A DNA stretch of 64,000 bases. It comes from Nematostella vectensis (Eukaryota; Cnidaria; Anthozoa; Actiniaria; Edwardsiidae). The stretch covers positions 7,419,015-7,483,014 of the forward strand of contig NC_064048.1 of the NCBI RefSeq assembly GCF_932526225.1, read 5' to 3'. This document shows positions 1 to 11,725 of the stretch, one piece after another. The notes beneath the pieces are model-generated. The model had not been told where the DNA came from, searched no databases, and saw only the letters and a program-made list of their open reading frames with translations. The number at the start of each line of letters is the position of its first letter. The stretch's first letter is position 1. The translations under genes were made by a program, and so were the position numbers.

Positions 1-3000
1 GCCAGCGTACAAGAAACCCAACCTGACTTTTGTCGAGCGAAAAAGTATTGCATAGCGTTGGTCCTTTAAATGATTTGCGGAGTCAAAGATAGTTTTTCAA
101 ATTCAACTAGCTAGATTTGATAAAGGTATAATTACACCGCTTTGTTTTCGGATCATGCCGTGAGCATCTAATCTCCTTTACACGGGTTGCTTTGATACAG
201 TCTCAAAGATTTGACGAACACGAGTTTCTTTTTGTTAGTTTATGCAGCCTTCATCAAAAAGGACATTGGTCTAAGAGTTTAAATTAGTTTCCTTTATTTT
301 GAGTTGTATTTTCAATAATACCACTTGCTTCTTGCTTTTAGATTCCAACTTAATCTGAAGGAAGATTTTTGTTTATTCAATGCATCTTTTATCTTAGCAT
401 CTGGTAGACCTTCTAAGTCTGTTCAATTTATCCTTAATTCATTCTTGGTAGCGCTGTGCTTTTATTTCTTCGCACCTCAAGCCTTCCTTTGTAATTTGCC
501 ACAGTTTCATAAATGAAGTCTAATGCCACGCGGAGATAAGAATCAAAAGAGAAAAGCGCCAAAGTATCTCTTTTGGATTGTCAAAAGCAAAATCTAGCCA
601 AATAAGATCTTTCGAGTTTTCAGATTTGCATAGTTTGGGCCAACACTAAATGACTGCACAAATAATCTGCTCGCCAAGAATCAAAATTTTAACTTTTTGC
701 CATCTCTGGAACCTAGGGCGTCGTGGTCAGCGTAATGAGGCGGAGCAAAGCCGGTGGGGGGTAGGGTGCGGGAGAGAATAGAAAGGAGTGAGAAGACGTT
801 TTACAAATACGTATTTGAAACAATCTCTATTTTGGTCGTAAAGCTATTGTTAATTGTTAACTCGTAGGTTGTTTAAAATGAGTCATAAGTAAGTATAGGT
901 CTTTAATTTCTTTGCAAACGTTAGCTTAATAAGTATTTTTTTAATAAATTTCTTTTTTGTTTGTTTCATGTACCCTTAGTCATCGTTGTCTTCGATTTTA
1001 AAACCTTCAAATAAAAAAAAATTAAATAATTTATGGCTCTGCCTTTTTGTCTCGGAATACTGGGCTCTGCCAATCAATAACTAAAGCCAGCGTACAAGAA
1101 ACCCAACCTGACTTTTGTCGAGCGAAAAAGTATTGCATAGCGTTGGTCCTTTAAATGATTTGCGGAGTCAAAGATAGTTTTTCAAATTCAACTAGCTAGA
1201 TTTGATAAAGGTATAATTACACCGCTTTGTTTTCGGATCATGCCGTGAGCATCTAATCTCCTTTACACGGGTTGCTTTGATACAGTCTCAAAGATTTGAC
1301 GAACACGAGTTTCTTTTTGTTAGTTTATGCAGCCTTCATCAAAAAGGACATTGGTCTAAGAGTTTAAATTAGTTTCCTTTATTTTGAGTTGTATTTTCAA
1401 TAATACCACTTGCTTCTTGCTTTTAGATTCCAACTTAATCTGAAGGAAGATTTTTGTTTATTCAATGCATCTTTTATCTTAGCATCTGGTAGACCTTCTA
1501 AGTCTGTTCAATTTATCCTTAATTCATTCTTGGTAGCGCTGTGCTTTTATTTCTTCGCACCTCAAGCCTTCCTTTGTAATTTGCCACAGTTTCATAAATG
1601 AAGTCTAATGCCACGCGGAGATAAGAATCAAAAGAGAAAAGCGCCAAAGTATCTCTTTTGGATTGTCAAAAGCAAAATCTAGCCAAATAAGATCTTTCGA
1701 GTTTTCAGATTTGCATAGTTTGGGCCAACACTAAATGACTGCACAAATAATCTGCTCGCCAAGAATCAAAATTTTAACTTTTTGCCATCTCTGGAACCTA
1801 GGGCGTCGTGGTCAGCGTAATGAGGCGGAGCAAAGCCGGTGGGGGGTAGGGTGCGGGAGAGAATAGAAAGGAGTGAGAAGACGTTTTACAAATACGTATT
1901 TGAAACAATCTCTATTTTGGTCGTAAAGCTATTGTTAATTGTTAACTCGTAGGTTGTTTAAAATGAGTCATAAGTAAGTATAGGTCTTTAATTTCTTTGC
2001 AAACGTTAGCTTAATAAGTATTTTTTTAATAAATTTCTTTTTTGTTTGTTTCATGTACCCTTAGTCATCGTTGTCTTCGATTTTAAAACCTTCAAATAAA
2101 AAAAAATTAAATAATTTATGGCTCTGCCTTTTTGTCTCGGAATACTGGGCTCTGCCAATCAATAACTAAAGCCAGCGTACAAGAAACCCAACCTGACTTT
2201 TGTCGAGCGAAAAAGTATTGCATAGCGTTGGTCCTTTAAATGATTTGCGGAGTCAAAGATAGTTTTTCAAATTCAACTAGCTAGATTTGATAAAGGTATA
2301 ATTACACCGCTTTGTTTTCGGATCATGCCGTGAGCATCTAATCTCCTTTACACGGGTTGCTTTGATACAGTCTCAAAGATTTGACGAACACGAGTTTCTT
2401 TTTGTTAGTTTATGCAGCCTTCATCAAAAAGGACATTGGTCTAAGAGTTTAAATTAGTTTCCTTTATTTTGAGTTGTATTTTCAATAATACCACTTGCTT
2501 CTTGCTTTTAGATTCCAACTTAATCTGAAGGAAGATTTTTGTTTATTCAATGCATCTTTTATCTTAGCATCTGGTAGACCTTCTAAGTCTGTTCAATTTA
2601 TCCTTAATTCATTCTTGGTAGCGCTGTGCTTTTATTTCTTCGCACCTCAAGCCTTCCTTTGTAATTTGCCACAGTTTCATAAATGAAGTCTAATGCCACG
2701 CGGAGATAAGAATCAAAAGAGAAAAGCGCCAAAGTATCTCTTTTGGATTGTCAAAAGCAAAATCTAGCCAAATAAGATCTTTCGAGTTTTCAGATTTGCA
2801 TAGTTTGGGCCAACACTAAATGACTGCACAAATAATCTGCTCGCCAAGAATCAAAATTTTAACTTTTTGCCATCTCTGGAACCTAGGGCGTCGTGGTCAG
2901 CGTAATGAGGCGGAGCAAAGCCGGTGGGGAGTAGGGTGCGGGAGAGAATAGAACGGAGTGAGAAAACGTTTTACAGATACGTTTTTGAAACAATCCTTAT

Positions 3001-3080
3001 TTTGGCCTTAAAGCTATTTTTAGTTGTTAACCCTTAAGTCATTTAAATGAGCCGTAAATAAGGATATGTCTTCTAATATG
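1..3080. repeat. 1085-bp tandem repeat array (about 2.75 copies)
   Basis: Three direct copies begin at 1, 1086 and 2171, giving a period of 1085 bp. Copies 1 and 2 look identical, and copy 3 matches them until about 2930. From about 2930 to 3080 copy 3 is still alignable but clearly diverged, and then homology ends. A 63-codon ORF recurs in each copy (325-516, 1410-1601, 2495-2686), but it starts from a non-ATG codon, matches no family I know, and is probably incidental. The array is cut by the left window edge, so the true copy number is unknown. Near-identity suggests a recent duplication or an assembly artefact. Confidence 0.9.
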
Positions 3081-3386
3081 GTCTTTTTTGTCGTCAAAAC
3101 TTATTGGGAAGATGAAAAAACATTAAATAACGAAACAGATGATTTGTAGGAATGACATGTCAGCCAAACTTCAAGATATGTTTTTAAATCAATTCTCATT
3201 TTGGGTTTGGGTCACTGAAACAGAGACCCGACAACTCGCATGATGCAGATGACAAACAGTCGGGGAGGATTCCCTGTCAGGAGATCACACTTCTGACACC
3301 ATTTTTGCTTGTATCTCGAAATATCTCAGAGTTTTCAGTCCCAAAACCTTTCATTCCTTCTCTTTAAAAACATGACTTATCCTTCT

Positions 3387-3457
3387 CGATGTTTTATATG
3401 ACAAGTGGAGTATCTCTGAGGAATCGATTTGGTGGTCCGCTTGTCATATAAGACATC
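3387..3457. repeat. Short foldback (hairpin)
   Basis: The arms at 3387-3409 and 3436-3457 are near-perfect reverse complements of about 21 bp, with cores TTATATGACAAG and CTTGTCATATAA. The loop is about 26 bp. It probably marks the end of a small inverted-repeat element, and no gene is attached to it. Confidence 0.6.
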
Positions 3458-4195
3458 AAGTGGGACATTACTTCATATACGTAAAATGGACTGGTCTGCA
3501 ACTGAAGTTTTTATTTTATTTTATACCAAACCCCCTAAACTTCGTGCGATTACATTTGCACGTGCATCGTTTTCTCACAGATTAATAAATATTTATTTCA
3601 GAATTTGGAAACGAGAAGCATTAATGAATATATTCACTAACAGATTAGATCGATTGCACGCCTAGACGGCCTTCACTTTGAACGAATTTTCTAAAACAAT
3701 TACCCGCGAGAGGCCTTAAAAACGGAATACCGCATATTAATCACTAGATACTTGGCCGCATCTAAGCGAAATAAAATATTTTTTGATGATTGTATAATAG
3801 TCACTAAATAGAGGCTGACCGATCAAGAGAGTACTACTTGAATGTGTGTGAATGTATTGTGGAAAAATTGACTAAATTCTCCGCCGGCCCTAGTATCTCA
3901 ATCAGCATTTCCCTTGGTCAGTTGTTCCTGAGTTGGCGTGTTCGCGGTCATTTCGATGTAGTATCTGGTTGTTGCCGATAGATACGCGGGACTGCTTAGA
4001 GACGGGAAAATGATAAATGGTATTTAATGGTATTTAAAAGATAACCAATACTAAAAACAAAGGAAGTGGGCTTGATGTGCAAATAACTGTGTGAAAAGGA
4101 TATCAATCAAAAAAGGCTGTCACACCAACAGGAAAACGTTTAGTGAGAAACTTTGAACTTTTACTCCTATAGGTAGCTTTCGCTAATACTAGGAG
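3458..4195. other. Unassigned intergenic stretch
   Basis: AT-rich unique sequence. I see no exon, RNA gene or repeat structure that I can support. Confidence 0.4.
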
Positions 4196-4204
4196 ACCGA
4201 TTCC

Positions 4205-4505
4205 TCGGTAAGTAAGCACTGTCACTGGGGGTGGTCACTGCCAGAGGGTTTATTGCGTCCCCAGTGGTTCTTTTACGTCCCTTCGGTTCAGGTTAATGTA
4301 GTGCAGCTTGAAGAGACGGGACCTCCGGTTTAGTGTCCTTATCCGAGAAGACTGGAAACACGGGAGAATAACTTCAACTCACTTGTGACAAATTCGATTC
4401 AAGGCAGGAACCCGGAAAAAATCCCCAGTTTGAGCCAGGATTCGAACCTGAGCCACAGCGGTGAGAGGCCGACGCGCTAACACACTAGGCCACACGTGCT
4501 TCCAT
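4205..4505 (-). mobile_element. tRNA-derived SINE, family A
   Basis: Read on the minus strand, the element starts near 4505 with a tRNA-like head: an A-box-like stretch TGGCCTAGTGTGTTAG and a B box GGTTCGAATCC at about 4444-4454. A non-tRNA body follows, containing CCGGGTTCCTGCCTTGA and ending CAGTGACAGTGCTTACTTA. A second copy in the opposite orientation, with the same body, lies at 14585-14930. Such elements are transcribed by RNA polymerase III and mobilised by LINE proteins (established for SINEs in general). Confidence 0.85.
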
Positions 4506-5340
4506 GTCGAAAACAAAGCCTCTTTTTATCACGAAAGGTGTTTGCAGTAGTTACCTAATGTTTGGAATTTACTAAGTACCAGGCTACAAACGGCACCTAA
4601 AAGCTAACAATTAGTTTCAGTTCTATTTTATCGAGCTAAAGAACATTACCCAACAGACTTCGACACAACAAAAACGACAAAAAAGATCATATATACAATG
4701 TATTTTACGCGATATATGAGTAGTAAAATTACTATTTGTGGTACATACGGTAAACCTTTGGTTAGAACCCTCTTGTTAGAACCGATTTCACGTGATATTA
4801 TTACCGGATGTACGCCTGCTACTAAATTAAGCGCCAATCAGTTACTGGGGTCTTGCTTTTCGCAAGTGATACCTGGCGGATAACTATCCACCGCTACGCG
4901 AATTTAGCGAGATTCAGTCTTAAATCTTAAAAGGGTGCTAAGAAGTATCATTACTGCCGGTGTAACCACACCTTTGATAGCAACGCGCGTACAGCCCAAT
5001 GGCGGATCCAGGGGTGGTGACGGGGATGACATGTCACCCCCCTTTTCGGACCGAAAAAGAAAATTGTTAACGCAAATTTTCTTTGAAGGGGGTTGACGTC
5101 AGAATTTGATTCCCGGATAGTCGACAGAGCCAGTTGTTAAGCACTGGGGACTTGGGCGATGGGAAAATTAGAAAATAAAAATGTGCACAAAGCAGCACCT
5201 TAAACGTTGTTGTGTGGCCAGACATCTGTCATATTGCGCGTGCTGTCATGACATGCAACGCTTCGATCACACAAGTAAGATAGAACTAAATCGTTAGAGA
5301 TTAATCACGCAATATTATTGTACATAGTTGTAATCTGAAA
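4506..5340. other. Intergenic stretch with an element fragment
   Basis: No gene is recognised. Around 4999-5050 lies a fragment beginning GGCGGATCCAGGGG, which resembles the edge of a small repeat family also seen near 14930 and 58430. Confidence 0.35.
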
Positions 5341-5343
5341 CTC

Positions 5344-5540
<197 letters not shown>

Positions 5541-6195
5541 CTACATGCGCTCGTATCAACACACAATGCTACATCCTGACTATTATATTCAATATATCGA
5601 TTAAATAAAGATAGCAAATCATAACACGTGCCTTATGCGCCATTCTGCCTTATTCTGTTGCTCGTATCCGCGCTTTCGTAATTTAACATTATAGCCCTGA
5701 AGGATGGTAATCACAAAGTCCAATAAATACATTAATTCATTTTTACTACACAGGCGTCCATTCCACCAAGGGTATGAAATCTTCCAAAGAACTAGTCTCG
5801 CCCCCTGGCTCCTTTCCTTGTGACGTCACGTTTGATTTACCGCTTGCACTTGCGCTAAAACAATCCGCCATTTTTTAAAAAAGGACCGCGTTGCATCATA
5901 GGAAAAGAGCTGACAAAGGAGTAGCCTGGAGACGAGGCTACCAATTCATTAGAAATTCATTTAAAAAGAATTTTCTATCCCTATAGTGGTAACCAAATAA
6001 CTAACTTTGAGTAAGCGAATGCTAGACGACTGTAATGAATTAAGAATATCACTGATTTACTTTTTAGGGGTTATCAAAGAACTTATGTAGATTCACTTTT
6101 TTTTCTAAACTCTCGTTTTCCATTTGAGTTTACTGAGGAGGGAATGCTACAACGGGTCAAATACTTCTTGAACAATCTGGTAAAAATATATATTA
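5541..6195. other. Intergenic stretch
   Basis: No gene seen. A GTAGCCTGGAGACGAGGC word at about 5923 recurs in similar form at 24245 (AGCCTGGAGATGAGG), which suggests a dispersed repeat. Confidence 0.35.
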
Positions 6196-6199
6196 TCCT

Positions 6200-6277
6200 G
6201 CTAGCAGCTTCCCTGGAGTTTCGGGACTTCCTTTCCCCCTTCCACAGGAATCCCGAAACTCCAGGGAGCCGGCTAAC
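6200..6277. repeat. Strong hairpin (31-bp arms)
   Basis: The arms at about 6200-6232 and 6246-6277 share the core CCTGGAGTTTCGGGA and its reverse complement, with only a few mismatches and a loop of about 13 bp. The transcript would fold into a stem close in size to a small-RNA precursor. It may equally be a minimal foldback transposon. Confidence 0.7.
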
Positions 6278-6887
6278 AGGCTTGATAACATCTATTTCTG
6301 TCAAACCGTTCAACATTATCTCTGCGACATCATAACTTCAGTCTATGTTCTCGTAAGTGACCCTACACCGGGGAATAAAAACGATGCCCCCTTAGGAAAC
6401 AGCCAGTAGGTGCGTTGTCGTGCCCCCCTATCCACCCCCCCCCCCCCCCAGTTTTCGTTACGTCTCCATATTGGGCCTGTTACAGATAAAGTATTGTTTT
6501 CTGCTTAAAAGAGAGAAATAAATTTTTGGCTGCATGCGTCCGTTCAAATAATAAATTCATAGTTTGACTGGATTAAAAAGTGCAGCTGTCCGCTTACAAA
6601 AAAGTCCGTTAACGAAGTATTCATTGTATAAGGGTGCTTACCCATCAGAATTTCTGTTCGCTGGGAAGGCAATGGATTCCGAGGAATGAGCTAATAAAAG
6701 TTTCAAGTCGAGAGGGACATACGTGAAAACAAACCTGCTTTGATAAAAGTAAGACTGTCAGTCTGTCATTATATTACGATTCTCACTTCGGTTTAAGTAG
6801 CATGAAAAAAACATGGTTGTTTTATTTTCTAGTGTTCTTATTTTGAAATCTTTCGTCTCTGAACCGGAAACGCAAACATAACAGCAT

Positions 6888-7262
6888 AGACATGGAAAAA
6901 CCTGGAAAACGCGCAATTCCAGATAAAGAGAGAAGACACAATTACTTACAATGGCTATAGGTTCCTTGTTCTACGGAATGATTTTCAAAACACAAATAAC
7001 GTGAGGCCGAAGTGCACATAACCAGATTTTGGCTTTTTAAGATAATTTTTCCTTGATCATCATTGCCCTGTGCATCGGTTCAGGGACGAAAGGTTCAAAT
7101 TTCAATGACACTTTACAAAAAGTCGCATCAGTTTAAAAAAAGTCGCACTTGATATTTTGTTTGCTATAAGTTACTAAGTACTCAGAGAAATTCTCCGCCT
7201 TATTCGATGTGAAATGGGCTTATTTGCAGCGTCACGTCATGTTTTTCCGTCATGTCAACAGC
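6888..7262 (+). mobile_element. Non-autonomous element of about 370 bp (copy 1)
   Basis: This segment recurs in reverse complement at about 31690-32092 with strong similarity throughout. Examples of shared stretches are the AAAACGCGCAATTCCAGATA region and TCTCCGCCTTATTCGATGTG. The ends GACATGGAAAAA and TTTTTCCGTCATGTC form imperfect inverted repeats, as expected of a MITE. No ORF is conserved between the copies. Confidence 0.7.
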
Positions 7263-8336
7263 ATAACAACCCATGTAAGGCGTTCGCAGTTGATTTACTT
7301 CGACTTCTGCAGATGTGCCGCCGTTATCACCTAAGGGGACTTGCGGCTAAGATATCACGTGACTGATTTGGGTGGCAAACTAGCGCGCGCTCGGGCTTTT
7401 GGCGCAAAATAACAGCAACAAAAAGCAACTTATTCAGCACTTAGGGTTTAGTTTCATTTAAATATTTTAATTTTTCGTCGTTGTCTGGTGTGACGGGTGC
7501 AGTCGTTTCTGTGATTATTTTGGTTAGAGTTTGTCACCCCAAAAGGTCACGTGATCTCTCAGCGCAAGTCTCCTATTATTCCAGATTTATTTCTGCTTTC
7601 CGTTTCTGCTTATGCCGTTTAAAAGGCGCTATCCCCAAAAAACTCAACAAAACGATTCAATCGTTCAGATTGTATTTTTTCTTTCATATTTGTATTAAAA
7701 GAATTCTACAAATATCTGGTCATCGGATGCCATTTAATCTTTTGGATGAAGAAATGCAACGGTCCGTAGAAACATTTTTAAAAATAAACCCCGATCCCTG
7801 CACTTGTCGCATGCCCGGGCGTGTCGGCGGCGCGATAAGTTCAAAGAGAAAGTGAGCTGTCAATCAATCATGTCTCATACCAACATCACAACACTGGCCG
7901 TAACTTGGCAGGTTTCGAACAATGGAATCGAGCGTTGTTTCACTCCCTTCCTATTTTATATAGAACCTAAATACGAAGTTAGGTTCGGAGAGCTTTCGGG
8001 CTAGTCACGAACACTCAACAGGCTATGGTTACTCAGTACTGTTTAAATGTTTCGAGAGTTGAAAACAACGATCGCGTGGGTTTTTAGACAAGAGAAATAG
8101 AAATATAATGAAAAAGGATTTCGCTGAATCGGGAGGCAGGAGACATTTCGTACAAAGGTTAGAGATATTTTATTCGCTGAATACAATATTCAGCGAATTG
8201 GGAATACATTTTTGCTTATTTTATAAAGAAATCGCTGACAAACTATCCTAATTCCCGTGGTTATAACAACCAGATTTGCAATAACCAACGGGATTTGTAA
8301 TGTAGTAACAGCATCTCCCTTTGATCCTTTAATCCA
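7263..8336. other. Intergenic stretch
   Basis: No gene supported. Open frames at 7481-7855 and 7804-8004 have no recognisable domain, and the first lacks an ATG start. A 12-bp-arm palindrome with core ATTCGCTGAATA lies at about 8174-8202, and a short hairpin CCTAA...TTAGG at about 7967-7984. Confidence 0.35.
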
Positions 8337-8990
8337 TTATTCTACCAACTTAGTCTCCTCAAACTTCATGACATAATCTATCTTAACAATGCACTGTTTA
8401 TGTATGACTTCCATTCAGATCATTTGCCATCTGTCTTCAAATCATTTTTCACAAATATTAACAGGATACATCAATATAATACAAGACTTGCTAGTAGGAA
8501 GACTTATTACCTGCCTAAGATACGCACAAACTATGGCAAATTTAATATTCGCTTTCTTGGTGTAAAAATCTGGAACGATATTCAGGATGATTATAAATCT
8601 GAATCTCGCTCCAGTTTCAAGACACTAATGATCAGCTCTCTTTTAGATCGTTACAAAAGCTAACTCTATTATTGTTGTAATTTACAAACTTAAGATTCTC
8701 TCCTATATATAAATGATCCCTATAATCGACCTCCCCTTGCTTGTGCGTGTTTTGTTCTTGTGCGTGCATCTATTGTCGTCTGTTTTTCGTTTCTGTTTGT
8801 ATTGATATTATATTGATGTATCATGTTGTTTACCCATGCAATTTTCCGCTTGACCTAGCCGCTTAAGCTCGATTAGCTATGCTATTTCTTAATGCGGCTG
8901 GTGCCCAATTATAAAAATTATAATTATTTTTCTCCTTTTCTTATTTAATAAGTAATATCTGTATAATAGAGGGTGCTAATAAAATATGTT
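8337..8990 (+). pseudogene. 3' end of a dead LINE (C-terminus of reverse transcriptase polyprotein plus 3' UTR)
   Basis: An open frame running to the stop at 8661-8663 encodes the typical post-RT tail of LINE ORF2 proteins: LHDIIYLNNALFMYDF, then IHQYNTRLAS, then TNYGKFNIRFLGVKIWND. The catalytic RT part is absent, so this is a 5'-truncated copy. Downstream sequence ends near 9000 in short TGTTGTA repeats, as often seen at LINE 3' tails. The sequence differs from the LINE at 15-18.8 kb, so a second LINE family is represented. Confidence 0.8.
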
Positions 8991-9244
8991 GTATGTTGTA
9001 TGTTGATGTTGAAAGTGAAATTCATCCACAACGTCTTTGTGGTTGATGCGTTAGCTATACAGGTGTTGATACTCTTTCTCGTGTCAGATCTGGTTTGTAA
9101 TGCGCAATTTATACCACACAAGAGTCGCTCCTAGCTCCTTCCTACAACGCCACCGACTCCAGCAGTACCTTGCAACAACAGCCCCTACTTTACAGCGGCG
9201 TGGCACGAGATAAACACGTGATCAGGATGTGCCCATGTAGAACT

Positions 9245-11095
9245 GACCAGTAGGGTGGTCACGTGACATGACACGGGGTAAACAACATGTAGTACTATCA
9301 AGTCGCCCTTTGCAAGATGCTTATAACAAACTTATGGTGATCACGTGACATGACACGGGGTAAACAACACGTAGTACTATCAAGTTGCCTTTTGCAAGAT
9401 GCTTATAACAAACTTATGGTGATCACGTGACATGACATGGGGTAAACAACATGTAGTACTATCAAGTTGCCATTTGCAAGATGCTTATAACAAACTTATG
9501 GTGGTCACGTGACATGACACGGGGTAAACAACATGTAGTACTATCAAGTTGCCCTTTGCAAGATGCTTATAACAAACTTATGGTGATCACGTGACATGAC
9601 TCTGGGGAAACAACACGTAGTACTATCAAGTTGCCCTTTGCAAGATGCTTATAACAAACTTATGGTGGTCACGTGACATGACACGGGGTAAACAACATGT
9701 GGTACTATCAAGTTGCCCTTTGCAAGATGCTTATAACAAACTTATGGTGATCATGTGACATGACACGGGGTAAACAACATGTAGTACTATCAAGTTGCCC
9801 TTTGCAAGATGCTTATAACAAACTTATGGTGGTCACGTGACATGACACGGGGTAAACAACATGTAGTACTATCAAGCTGCCCTTTGCAAGATGCTTATAA
9901 CAAACTTATGGTGGTCACGTGACATGACTCTGGGGAAACAACACGTAGTACTATCAAGTTGCCCTTTGCAAGATGCTTATAACAAACTTATGGTGGTCAC
10001 GTGACATGACACGGGGTAAACAACATGTGGTACTATCAAGTTGCCCTTTGCAAGATGCTTATAACAAACTTATGGTGGTCACGTGACATGACACGGGGTA
10101 AACAACATGTAGTACTATCAAGCTGCCCTTTGCAAGATGCTTATAACAAACTTATGGTGGTCACGTGACATGACATGGGGTAAACAACATGTAGTACTAT
10201 CAAGTTGCCATTTGCAAGATGCTCATAACAAACTTATGGTGGTCACGTGACATGACACGGGGTAAACAACATGTAGTACTATCAAGTTGCCCTTTGCAAG
10301 ATGCTTATAACAAACTTATGGTGATCACGTGACATGACTCTGGGGAAACAACACGTAGTACTATCAAGTTGCCCTTTGCAAGATGCTTATAACAAACTTA
10401 TGGTGATCACGTGACATGACACGGGGTAAACAACATGTAGTACTATCAAGTTGCCCTTTGCAAGATGCTTATAACAAACTTATGGTGGTCACGTGACATG
10501 ACACGGGGTAAACAACACGTAGTACTATCAAGTTGCCCTTTGCAAGATGCTTATAACAAACTTATGGTGATCACGTGACATGACTCTGGGGAAACAACAC
10601 GTAGTACTACCAAGTTGCCCTTTGCAAGATGCTTATAACAAACTTATGGTGATCACGTGACATGACACGGGGTAAACAACATGTAGTACTATCAAGTTGC
10701 CCTTTGCAAGATGCTTATAACAAACTTATGGTGGTCACGTGACATGACACGGGGTAAACAACACGTAGTACTATCAAGTTGCCCTTTGCAAGATGCTTAT
10801 AACAAACTTATGGTGATCACGTGACATGACATGGGGTAAACAACATTTAGTACTATCAAGTTGCCCTTTGCAAGATGCTTATAACAAACTTATGGTGATC
10901 ATGTGACATGACACGGGGTAAACAACATGTAGTAATATCAAGTTGCCCTTTGCAAGATGCTTATAACAAACTTATGGTGATCACGTGACATGACTCTGGG
11001 GAAACAACACGTAGTACTATCAAGTTGCCCTTTGCAAGATGCTTATAACAAACTTATGGTGGTCACGTGACATGACACGGGGTAAACAACATGTG
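9245..11095. repeat. 82-bp minisatellite, about 22 copies, with a CACGTG in most units
   Basis: The period is 82 bp (the phrase CTTATGGTGATCAC recurs at 9331, 9413 and 9495). Each unit contains GTCACGTGAC or GATCACGTGAC followed by an ACAACATGTAGTACTATCA-like stretch and CTTTGCAAGATGCTTATAAC. Variant units (TCTGGGGAAACAAC versus ACGGGGTAAACAAC) are interspersed in a patterned way, suggesting higher-order duplication. The array starts about 530 bp beyond the stop codon of the RAB3IP-like gene, so it is downstream of that gene. CACGTG is the palindromic E-box. Confidence 0.95.
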
Positions 11096-11624
11096 ATTAC
11101 TATGTTCCAGGGAAAGGAGAATATGAATAGGGACTTTGATTTATGCAATCTTTAGGGAATTCATTAATACACGAGAGACACACCACTTCATAGGGTGTTT
11201 GGGGGATGCGAGTGGGCTTAATTTTTTCTAACAAAACGCTGAGCATCAGGTCAAAATGCTGTGCATAAAATAAAAGCAGAACTTCAGAAGAAATTAAAAA
11301 AAACCACACAGTAAGAAACTACACTGAAAGTTTTGTTTTCGTTCATTGTTAAAAAGTATGACTCGAGCCATTTGTAGTCCATGTACAGGAATAAGTACAG
11401 ATAGATATATTAGAAAATGTTACTTACTTAGCGGGACATTGTCAAAAAAAAAACCTTTGATAAAACTTTTTTTAAGAAGACTTGAGAATCCAATCATATA
11501 CAATATAAAATAATATATAGTATAAAGATTTAATAAAAATGGAAAATACAAGAAAAGATAATAAGTGTATAGAAATATGTTTTATATGTCGCTTATGAAT
11601 TGTCTATGGAACCATAGATCTGCT
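11096..11624 (-). other. Probable 3' UTR / downstream region of the RAB3IP-like gene
   Basis: AT-rich sequence just downstream of the TAA stop at 11625-11627 on the minus strand. A minus-strand ATTAAA (plus-strand TTTAAT near 11530) could serve as the poly(A) signal, but this is weak. No other gene is seen. Confidence 0.45.
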
Positions 11625-11725
11625 TTAGCTCCCAGGAGAACTCGGCTTGGTTACAACAGGTAGCCCAAGTCTTGTAAGCGCCATTTTGCTTCGTAGCTTC
11701 ATTATCTCCCAGTAAATCTCGGTTA
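11625..11725 (-). CDS. RAB3IP-like: RAB3IP-like exon 10 (stop codon)
   Basis: 101 nt; acceptor CCCCTCAAG. Encodes [20 protein letters not shown], then a short unique tail, and TAA at 11627-11625. Confidence 0.93.

Noticed and set aside
325-2686. 63-codon frame repeated three times in the 1085-bp array
   Set aside because: Starts with a non-ATG codon, has no recognisable domain, and is repeated only because the DNA is. I cannot call it a gene.
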